Shown: piece by piece, positions 6,319-10,022 of the stretch
How the letters are laid out: each line of letters begins with the position of its first letter
Numbering within the stretch: position 1 is the stretch's first letter
Assembly: GCA_964549245.1 (NCBI GenBank)
Contig: CAZJUO010000043.1
Location: 1 to 10,022, forward strand
Length of the DNA: 10,022 nucleotides
Direction of reading: 5' to 3'
DNA from: CAZJUO01 sp964549245
Lineage (GTDB): Bacteria; Patescibacteriota; Patescibacteriia; UBA10025; JAHIVO01
Position numbers and translations under genes: made by a program
The notes under the pieces: generated by a model
Database searches by the model: none
What the model was told of the DNA's origin: nothing
What the model saw: only the letters and a program-made list of their open reading frames with translations

Positions 6319-7008
6319 ATGCGCCTTGGCGCTCTGCAGAAAACTTCCCTTATCGACTATCCGGGAAAAGTAACGGCAATATTATTTACCACCGGATGCA
6401 ATTTCCGGTGCGGCTACTGCCACAATCCAGAATTAGTCGATCCAGATAAATTTCCTCCTCAACTTCCAGAGGAGGAAATTTTATCCTTTCTCAAGAAAAG
6501 GAAGGGGCAACTTGAGGCAGTCACTATTACCGGCGGAGAGCCAACCCTTCATGACGACCTGCCCCGCTTTATGAAAAAAATAAAAAGCCTTGGCTACTTT
6601 ATTAAACTGGATACCAATGGGACACGTCCGGATATGGTAAAACTAATTATTCAAGATAAGCTAGCCGACTATATTGCTATGGATATCAAGGCCCCGCTTA
6701 ACAAATACTCAAAAATTGCCAATACGAAAATCTCTACCGATAAGATTCAAAAAAGTATTTCCCTGCTACTGCAATCAGCCATAGACTACGAATTTCGTAC
6801 TACTATTGTACAATCGCAATTAACCAAACAAGATCTCTTGGCTATTGGCCAGACGATACAAGGTGCCCGCTTATTTGTTATGCAAAAATTCATACCGACG
6901 AAAGCTAATGACCAGCGTTTTTTAAACGAAACAACATATGACGATCAAGAACTGCAGTCGTGGCAAAATGAGCTCATGGCATATGTAAAGAACTGCCAGA
7001 TACGGTAA
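6319..7008 (+). CDS. nrdG: Anaerobic ribonucleotide reductase activating protein (radical SAM)
   Basis: This activase uses a [4Fe-4S] cluster and S-adenosylmethionine to form the glycyl radical on NrdD. The N-terminus LQKTSLIDYPGKVTAILFT leads into CNFRCGYCHN, the CxxxCxxC cluster motif with Cys27, Cys31 and Cys34. TITGGEPTL (around residue 70) is the SAM-binding GGE motif, and later LDTNGTRP and YIAMDIKAPL are typical of the family. At 229 aa it belongs to the longer NrdG-like type (starting MRLGALQKTSLIDYPGK) rather than the short E. coli type. The start is five bases after the nrdD stop with no ribosome binding site, so translation is probably coupled. The gene is followed directly by a strong terminator, which closes the operon. 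Confidence 0.95.
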   Translation: MRLGALQKTSLIDYPGKVTAILFTTGCNFRCGYCHNPELVDPDKFPPQLPEEEILSFLKKRKGQLEAVTITGGEPTLHDDLPRFMKKIKSLGYFIKLDTNGTRPDMVKLIIQDKLADYIAMDIKAPLNKYSKIANTKISTDKIQKSISLLLQSAIDYEFRTTIVQSQLTKQDLLAIGQTIQGARLFVMQKFIPTKANDQRFLNETTYDDQELQSWQNELMAYVKNCQIR

Positions 7009-7032
7009 ACCATAATTTTTTTTCAATAATAG

Positions 7033-7062
7033 CTCCCCAAACCTAAGTTGGGGAGTTTTTTA
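7033..7062 (+). terminator. Rho-independent terminator of nrdD-nrdG
   Basis: CTCCCCAA (7033-7040) pairs perfectly with TTGGGGAG (7048-7055) around a 7-base loop, followed by six T. It lies 25 bases after the nrdG stop and ends just before the next promoter. Confidence 0.93.
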
Positions 7063-7070
7063 TTTGCCTC

Positions 7071-7098
7071 TTGACAAGATTTTGTATTTTGCTAAGAT
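7071..7098 (+). promoter_or_regulatory. Strong promoter upstream of the 3D-domain gene
   Basis: A consensus TTGACA (7071-7076) is followed after 16 bases by TAAGAT (7093-7098). The transcript should start near 7105. It begins nine bases after the nrdG terminator T-run and points toward the gene at 7239, but a terminator hairpin comes first, at 7113. Confidence 0.75.
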
Positions 7099-7112
7099 GG
7101 TTCATTCAAATT

Positions 7113-7139
7113 ACACCCATTATACGTAGGGTGTTTTTT
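7113..7139 (+). terminator. Promoter-proximal intrinsic terminator (short leader RNA)
   Basis: ACACCC (7113-7118) pairs with GGGTGT (7129-7134) around a 10-base loop, followed by a run of T through 7139. Its stem starts only about 8 bases after the predicted transcript start, so the default product would be an RNA of about 35 nt. Transcription of the 3D-domain gene would then need read-through, or a second promoter nearer the gene. Confidence 0.65.
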
Positions 7140-7154
7140 GATACAAATGATTCA

Positions 7155-7207
7155 GCTAACATTAGCAAAATATTATTTCTTCATAATATATTAAAGCTAA
7201 TATTAGC
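7155..7207. promoter_or_regulatory. Paired palindromes GCTAAyATTAGC (operator pair or hairpin)
   Basis: GCTAACATTAGC (7155-7166) and GCTAATATTAGC (7196-7207, a perfect palindrome) differ by one base and lie 41 bp apart centre to centre, about four helical turns. Between them ATATTAT (7170-7176) can pair with ATAATAT (7183-7189). As DNA they look like two sites for a dimeric repressor. As RNA the two copies can pair with each other to form one long hairpin. A possible -10, TAATAA (7221-7226), would put its -35 region on the second palindrome, giving a nearly leaderless transcript of the 3D gene. Confidence 0.5.
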
Positions 7208-7238
7208 CAAATTATCACCTTAATAATTAAATAACTGA

Positions 7239-7739
7239 ATGTATATGAAATCAGGCTTTTCATCAGTAAAAGCAAAGCATATCATCATCGCGCTACTGGC
7301 AGTCCTTATCTGGGAATTTTCTTTCCCCCATACGGTAGTAGCCGAAATACAGCAAAACAAAAACAATACCTATGATTCTTTGGCCTTCCCCTTATTACAG
7401 CAGCACGAAGTTAGATTGCCGGATATCCCTGATAAACCGCAACCCGAAGCAAAACAAAGCATGCGCATAGCAGTCACTGCTTACTCCTCAACCGCTGACC
7501 AAACTTGCGGCGACCCTTTTATTACCGCTTCAGGTAGTACAGTGCGTGAGGGAGTTATAGCAGCTAACTTCTTGCCCATTGGATCAAAAGTCCGTTTTCC
7601 CGAGTATTTTGGAAACAAAATTTTCACCGTAGAAGATCGGATGAGCTCTCGTTACTGGCATCGAGCTGACATCTGGATGCCCAGTAGAGAACAGGCCATT
7701 GAATGGGGAGTTCGATATGCAACCATAGAAATATTATAA
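7239..7739 (+). CDS. Secreted 3D-domain protein (probable cell-wall hydrolase), 166 aa
   Basis: The N-terminus carries basic residues, a hydrophobic helix (IIIALLAVLIWEFSF, about 15-30) and a possible signal-peptidase site (HTVVA-EI), so the protein is exported or membrane-anchored. A Pro/Gln-rich linker (about 36-73) leads to a 3D domain, named for three conserved aspartates. They are visible as TCGDPFITASG, VEDRM and RADIWM, with the usual start RIAVTAYSS and the TVREGVIAANF stretch. The fold is the double-psi barrel of MltA-type lytic transglycosylases and Gram-positive stationary-phase cell-wall proteins, so peptidoglycan cleavage is likely but not proven. A second ATG at 7245 could be the true start; neither has a Shine-Dalgarno site. 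Regulation appears elaborate: promoter, early terminator and paired palindromes lie upstream, and a terminator follows. Confidence 0.88.
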   Translation: MYMKSGFSSVKAKHIIIALLAVLIWEFSFPHTVVAEIQQNKNNTYDSLAFPLLQQHEVRLPDIPDKPQPEAKQSMRIAVTAYSSTADQTCGDPFITASGSTVREGVIAANFLPIGSKVRFPEYFGNKIFTVEDRMSSRYWHRADIWMPSREQAIEWGVRYATIEIL

Positions 7740-7748
7740 TCACACAAG

Positions 7749-7771
7749 AACCTCGTTTATACGGGGTTTTT
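7749..7771 (+). terminator. Rho-independent terminator of the 3D-domain gene
   Basis: AACCTCGT (7749-7756) pairs with ACGGGGTT (7761-7768) including one G-U pair, around a TTAT loop. A T-run continues to 7771. It lies 10 bases after the stop codon. Confidence 0.85.
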
Positions 7772-7797
7772 GTAATTGATGTAGAGCTTGCTCTTGT

Positions 7798-7827
7798 TTG
7801 ACTTTTTTGGTACTATATGGCTATATA
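7798..7827 (+). promoter_or_regulatory. Promoter of the tRNA-Cys / tRNA-Gly cluster
   Basis: TTGACT (7798-7803) is followed after 18 bases by TATATA (7822-7827). A second -10, a perfect TATAAT at 7875-7880, lies closer to the tRNAs but has no good -35; it would start a transcript just before the broken tRNA-Cys copy. Either could drive the cluster. Confidence 0.5.
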
Positions 7828-7896
7828 TAATGTTGATTACATCAAATACACAGGTACTTTATCAATTTATTAACTATAATATAATTACAAAACCTT

Positions 7897-7962
7897 GGCC
7901 TGGTAGCCAAGTCCCCGCCATACGGCGGGGCAGGGTCCAGGCGATGGTCTATACTCCTTAAA
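7897..7962 (+). pseudogene. Broken tRNA-Cys copy with a palindrome in its D loop
   Basis: The 19 bases at 7894-7912 repeat exactly at 7976-7994, covering the start of the working tRNA-Cys through its D arm. Here the D loop is interrupted by about 26 bases holding CCCCGCC-ATAC-GGCGGGG (7913-7930). After that, AGGCGATGGTCTATACTCC still resembles the AGGCGGCGGTCTGC part of tRNA-Cys, then the match decays into AT-rich sequence. The anticodon stem and T arm are lost, so no tRNA can form. CCAGGC (7937-7942) can still pair with GCCTGG (7898-7903), giving a compact 47-nt hairpin structure. Confidence 0.65.
7913..7930. repeat. GC-rich palindrome CCCCGCC-ATAC-GGCGGGG
   Basis: A perfect 7-bp inverted repeat with a 4-base loop, far richer in GC than its surroundings, sits inside the broken tRNA-Cys copy where the working copy has only GGTA. 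It looks like a small inserted repetitive palindrome. No second copy occurs in this window, so its repeat status is inferred. No T-run follows, so it is not a standard terminator. Confidence 0.5.
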
Positions 7963-7978
7963 AAATATTGTTGGTCTT

Positions 7979-8050
7979 GGCCTGGTAGCCAAGTGGTAAG
8001 GCGGCGGTCTGCAAAACCGCTATTCACCGGTTCGAATCCCGTCCAGGCCT
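7979..8050 (+). tRNA. tRNA-Cys(GCA)
   Basis: The acceptor pairs GGCCTGG (7979-7985) with CCAGGCC (8043-8049). The D stem is GCC/GGC. The anticodon stem GCGGT/ACCGC closes the loop CTGCAAA, giving anticodon GCA. The T loop is TTCGAAT. The T stem ACCGG/CCCGT has one C-C mismatch in its middle. The discriminator is T8050 and CCA is not encoded, unlike in the two tRNA-Gly genes. The structured leader found before both tRNA-Gly genes is absent here. Confidence 0.93.
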
Positions 8051-8093
8051 TGTAACCTGCCCAGGCTAATTCTAGATAATAAATAATTACCAA

Positions 8094-8188
8094 GTCAGCC
8101 CAGGGCCGATGAGGAAAAGGAGAAATGGCACGAAACCCGCAGCTTTCAATCGTGGTTGGAGGCGGAGGGTGCAGTGCCATTTGGACGC
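8094..8188 (+). ncRNA. Structured tRNA-Gly leader RNA, copy B (unnamed element)
   Basis: Same architecture and length as copy A (118-213). Closing helix GTC (8094-8096) with GAC (8184-8186); hairpin GCC-CAG-GGC (8098-8106); conserved strand GATGAGGAAAAGGAG; and a 9-bp helix AAATGGCAC (8123-8131) with GTGCCATTT (8174-8182). One base, then GAC, then GC lead into the tRNA at 8189, as in copy A. The internal module is present but with its strands in reversed order: CAC-GAAA-CC (8129-8137) comes first and GG-CGGA (8161-8166) second. Helix sequences differ between copies while pairing is kept, which argues for a conserved RNA fold rather than a recent duplication. Confidence 0.62.
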
Positions 8189-8265
8189 GCGAGAGTAGTT
8201 CAGTTGGCTAGAACGTTTCCTTGCCAAGGAAAAGGTCGGGGGTTCGAGTCCCCTCTCTCGCTCCA
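8189..8265 (+). tRNA. tRNA-Gly(GCC)
   Basis: The acceptor pairs GCGAGAG (8189-8195) with CTCTCGC (8255-8261). The anticodon stem TTTCC/GGAAA closes the loop TTGCCAA, giving anticodon GCC, which reads GGC and GGU. The T arm is GGGGG-TTCGAGT-CCCCT, closed by a G-U pair. The discriminator is T8262 and CCA is encoded at 8263-8265. The structured leader abuts the 5' end. Confidence 0.93.
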
Positions 8266-8273
8266 GCAACAGA

Positions 8274-8297
8274 CACTTAACAATAGTGCTCTTTTTT
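8274..8297 (+). terminator. Weak terminator after tRNA-Gly(GCC)
   Basis: CACT pairs with AGTG around a 7-base loop and is followed by CTC and six T. The stem is only four pairs, so termination would be inefficient, but the position just after the tRNA cluster and the T-run support the role. Confidence 0.4.
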
Positions 8298-8318
8298 GGT
8301 GCCAAGATTTGCCTACAA

Positions 8319-8394
8319 TTTTGGGTTCGAACATACCCCAAAAATCGGGCCAAAATCGATACCCAGAGGGGAAGTTCGAATCTTTCTTCAAAAA
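8319..8394 (+). other. tRNA-like relic or alternative hairpin region
   Basis: Within the 372-base gene-free stretch 8266-8637, a 76-base segment has tRNA features: a clean T arm GGAAG-TTCGAAT-CTTTC (8370-8386), a possible acceptor TTTTGGG (8319-8325) with TTCAAAA (8387-8393) using two G-U pairs, and a 5-bp stem ATCGG/TCGAT (8344-8360) with a 7-base loop at the anticodon place. There is no D stem, the base before the would-be anticodon is C instead of U, and no CCA follows directly. Two competing folds exist: TTTTGGG with CCCAAAA (8319-8343), and TTCGAAC plus CCCC with GGGG plus GTTCGAA (8326-8380). A decayed tRNA is the best guess. Confidence 0.3.
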
Positions 8395-8509
8395 TCCCAA
8401 TAAAATCAACAATTAACTAATAGCCTCCTGGTCTCTCATTGATTATTACTATCAATTGCCTATCAAGCAGGAAAAAGGAGCTGTTGAGTCTGCATAGAGA
8501 ATGTTTTTT

Positions 8510-8537
8510 TTGACATCCTGTATGCAGGCGATAAATA
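8510..8537 (+). promoter_or_regulatory. Promoter of the membrane-anchored protein gene
   Basis: A consensus TTGACA (8510-8515), preceded by a T-run, is followed after 16 bases by TAAATA (8532-8537). The start should be near 8544. Inverted half-sites CTGCAT (8490-8495) and ATGCAG (8522-8527) bracket the -35, the second inside the spacer, and might be an operator. Confidence 0.65.
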
Positions 8538-8549
8538 ATATTGATTTTC

Positions 8550-8603
8550 GATGAACATTTTGCTAAGCTTGGGTTAGTTTCCAACGCTACCTAGGGCGAC
8601 ATC
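8550..8603 (+). promoter_or_regulatory. Folded 5' leader of the membrane-anchored protein gene
   Basis: GATG (8550-8553) pairs with CATC (8600-8603) and encloses CTAA/TTAG (8563-8577) and CGC/GCG (8585-8598, with CCTAGG in the loop), a compact three-way junction. TTGG (8569-8572) with CCAA (8581-8584) is an exclusive alternative to the first inner hairpin. The stems are short. No known riboswitch core was recognised and no T-run follows, so any control would act on translation or stability. Confidence 0.3.
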
Positions 8604-8637
8604 AGGATTCTAAAATTTATTTTTTAATAATAAAACT

Positions 8638-9288
8638 ATGTCCAAAACAACAGCCTGGATTATCCTCGTGGCAATAATCCTATTACTCCTAATCGGCGGG
8701 TATTTCCTGTTTTTTCAGGAAAATGAGGAGGAAAGCACCAATACTAATGCTACGGTTAATGGGAATGTGAATACGGCGATTAACGCTAATAAGAGCACGA
8801 ATCAAGATACTAGTTTACAATTAGTAAAAGCTTTTTTAATGGAAAATCCTGCTGATACAAATAACTGGCAAAAATATGAATCCGCTGAATTAGGATTTAT
8901 GGTTGAATATCCTGAAAATTATTTTTTACGGCTAGAACAACTTTCAGGAACCAATGCTGGAATACAGCTTGTTGATGATCAATATCGCAATAGTGAAGTT
9001 TCATTTCCTAATGTCACTGTTTCAGTATATACTCTTGGAGAGGGTCAATCTCTAGATAGTTGGATAACTGATCAGCTCAGTGTATCGGGGTATGCTAGCA
9101 AAATTGAAAAAATTGTAACCAATAATGGATTAGAAGGGAAGCTGTATGCAACTAGTTCAATTTCCGATGCTGTTTTATTCAACTCTGATGACAAAATAAT
9201 TTATTTTTCTTTCAGCTATTTTTTTAACGATGAGACTAGATGGCAAGTCGGAAATGGGATGATCAACACTTTTTCATTTATCAATTAA
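8638..9288 (+). CDS. Membrane-anchored extracytoplasmic protein with Asn/Thr-rich linker, 216 aa
   Basis: One N-terminal membrane helix (AWIILVAIILLLLIGGYFLFF, split near residues 6-26) is followed by a low-complexity linker rich in Asn, Thr and Glu (about 28-58) and an outer domain of about 140 residues. The outer domain begins WQKYESAELGFMVEYPENYF. The 'Y-x-x-x-E-x-GF-x-x-YP' start followed by beta-strand-like segments resembles the PsbP-like domains common in lipoproteins and anchored proteins of Patescibacteria. That similarity is by eye only. No catalytic residues are apparent. It has its own strong promoter and a folded leader and no Shine-Dalgarno site. The next gene follows after 106 bases with no terminator between, so the two may be co-transcribed. 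Confidence 0.85.
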   Translation: MSKTTAWIILVAIILLLLIGGYFLFFQENEEESTNTNATVNGNVNTAINANKSTNQDTSLQLVKAFLMENPADTNNWQKYESAELGFMVEYPENYFLRLEQLSGTNAGIQLVDDQYRNSEVSFPNVTVSVYTLGEGQSLDSWITDQLSVSGYASKIEKIVTNNGLEGKLYATSSISDAVLFNSDDKIIYFSFSYFFNDETRWQVGNGMINTFSFIN

Positions 9289-9381
9289 GCAAAAAACGCT
9301 CATAAAAATTAAAAGAAGGTGAAATTTAGTACGTTGAAAAATTAATAATCTATCTAATTGTTAATCAGAAACCATAAAGCT

Positions 9382-9386
9382 AGGAG
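9382..9386 (+). promoter_or_regulatory. Ribosome binding site of the M23-type peptidase gene
   Basis: AGGAG lies eight bases before the ATG at 9395. It fixes that start over the in-frame GTG at 9392, and is one of only two clear Shine-Dalgarno sites in the window. Confidence 0.75.
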
Positions 9387-9394
9387 AAATTGTG

Positions 9395-10022
9395 ATGAAA
9401 CGATTATTTTTAATTGTGACTATGGTGGTGTTTGTTACAGCAATAACCAGGTCAGTGGTAGCGTATCCATCATTAAAAATGCCAGTTACTGCAGGGGAAT
9501 CAATGCGGTGTGACCAAGGCTATAGTGATCCGGACGATACTCACCTTCCCGGGAGTACACTTGAATATGCTTGGGATTTTAATTTAAGTGGCACTTCGGG
9601 TGATGCGGATTTAGGTTTACCAGTAGTTGCTTGTTCTGACGGAATTATTCGATATGCCAAAGACTATTCCGGCATACCTAACGACCCATTAACTGATCCT
9701 TGGGGTAAATGTGTAATAATTAAATTTATCAATGATCCAGCAGGCCATTCAGGATTGTATGCACATTTAGATCAAATTTTTGTACAATTTGGAGATTCGG
9801 TAAGGCAGGGGCAAGTGGTTGGTACTATTGGTAACGCAGATGGCGGATATTTATCTCATTTACATTTTCAAGTCCAAATTGGTAATAATCCCAATAGTCA
9901 ATCAGTTGAAGCAGAATTTGTTGATGTAGGATTTCCAATTGAGGGTGGCAATTATGTTGCTCAAAACTCCAACCTCCTCGACCAAGCCTACGACCGTTTT
10001 GGCCAGGCTTTAATCGGGGATC
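9395..10022 (+). CDS. Secreted M23 (LytM-type) metallopeptidase, 3' partial
   Basis: The 209 visible residues start with a signal peptide (MKRLFLIVTMVVFVTAITRS, then VVA before Tyr24). The M23 domain follows: a beta-rich entry with LEYAWDFN (Asp61), the LPVVACSDGIIRYA turn, LYAHLDQI (His124), the GDSVRQGQVVGTIGN stretch, and SHLHFQV (His155, His157). M23 enzymes are zinc endopeptidases that cut peptidoglycan cross-bridges. Asp61 and His157 would bind zinc, and His124 and His155 complete the site. The usual first ligand, His four residues before the Asp, is Glu57 here; His50 could replace it. The domain seems complete by residue 160 and continues into further sequence beyond the window (SNLLDQAYDRFGQALIGD). 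A function at the cell surface is expected. Confidence 0.88.
   Translation, partial: MKRLFLIVTMVVFVTAITRSVVAYPSLKMPVTAGESMRCDQGYSDPDDTHLPGSTLEYAWDFNLSGTSGDADLGLPVVACSDGIIRYAKDYSGIPNDPLTDPWGKCVIIKFINDPAGHSGLYAHLDQIFVQFGDSVRQGQVVGTIGNADGGYLSHLHFQVQIGNNPNSQSVEAEFVDVGFPIEGGNYVAQNSNLLDQAYDRFGQALIGD

Noticed and set aside
8094..8188. RNase P RNA or glycine riboswitch, suggested by GAGGAAA, GGCGGAGGG and the glycine tRNA context.
   Set aside because: The segment is far too short for RNase P RNA and lacks the paired P4 sequences. The glycine aptamer core sequences are absent, and a riboswitch directly joined to a tRNA 5' end would be unusual.
8156..8416. Open frames on both strands across 7842-8416.
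   Set aside because: They run through tRNA genes and the structured leader, have no ribosome binding sites and give no protein-like sequence, so they are chance frames.
1..10022. CRISPR array, transposase, integrase or phage genes.
   Set aside because: No regularly spaced repeats, no DDE or recombinase motifs and no phage structural proteins were seen in any frame.

Overview
The window looks like chromosomal DNA from a small-genome anaerobe, most likely a member of the Patescibacteria (Candidate Phyla Radiation). The reasons are short genes, AT-rich spacers, few Shine-Dalgarno sites, small membrane-anchored proteins of unknown function, and a class III ribonucleotide reductase as the only dNTP-forming enzyme seen. 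UGA is a true stop here (it ends the 417-codon minus-strand gene), so this is not one of the groups that read UGA as glycine. Lineage is inferred from style and not proven.

Layout. 1-53 is the tail of an unidentified gene. 118-288 holds a structured RNA followed directly by tRNA-Gly(UCC). 471-1724 (minus) is an orphan gene with a strong ribosome binding site and its own terminator. 1888-3594 holds an SGNH hydrolase broken by an in-frame TAA, then a protein carrying the phosphohistidine 'mobile' domain of PEP-utilising enzymes. 3595-4153 is a long regulatory spacer with a strong promoter, two NrdR boxes and a highly structured 5' leader. 4154-7008 is nrdD-nrdG, closed by a textbook terminator. 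7071-7739 is a promoter, an immediate early terminator, two matched palindromes and a secreted 3D-domain protein. 7798-8394 is a tRNA region: a broken tRNA-Cys copy, tRNA-Cys(GCA), a second copy of the structured RNA, tRNA-Gly(GCC), and a tRNA-like relic. 8510-9288 is a promoter, a folded leader and a membrane-anchored Asn/Thr-rich protein. 9395 to the end is a secreted M23-type peptidase cut by the window edge.

How the parts work together. NrdD makes dNTPs anaerobically and needs NrdG to install its glycyl radical. The NrdR boxes over the nrdD promoter should repress the pair when dNTPs are plentiful. The 3D-domain and M23 proteins, both exported, point to peptidoglycan remodelling.

The most unusual observation is that both glycine tRNAs (different anticodons, about 8 kb apart) are preceded by the same roughly 95-nt RNA architecture, ending exactly at the tRNA 5' end. 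tRNA-Cys in the same cluster lacks it. The fold has a closing helix, a small hairpin, a conserved purine-rich strand, a long helix, and an internal-loop module whose two strands occur in opposite order in the two copies. I recognise no named RNA family in it.
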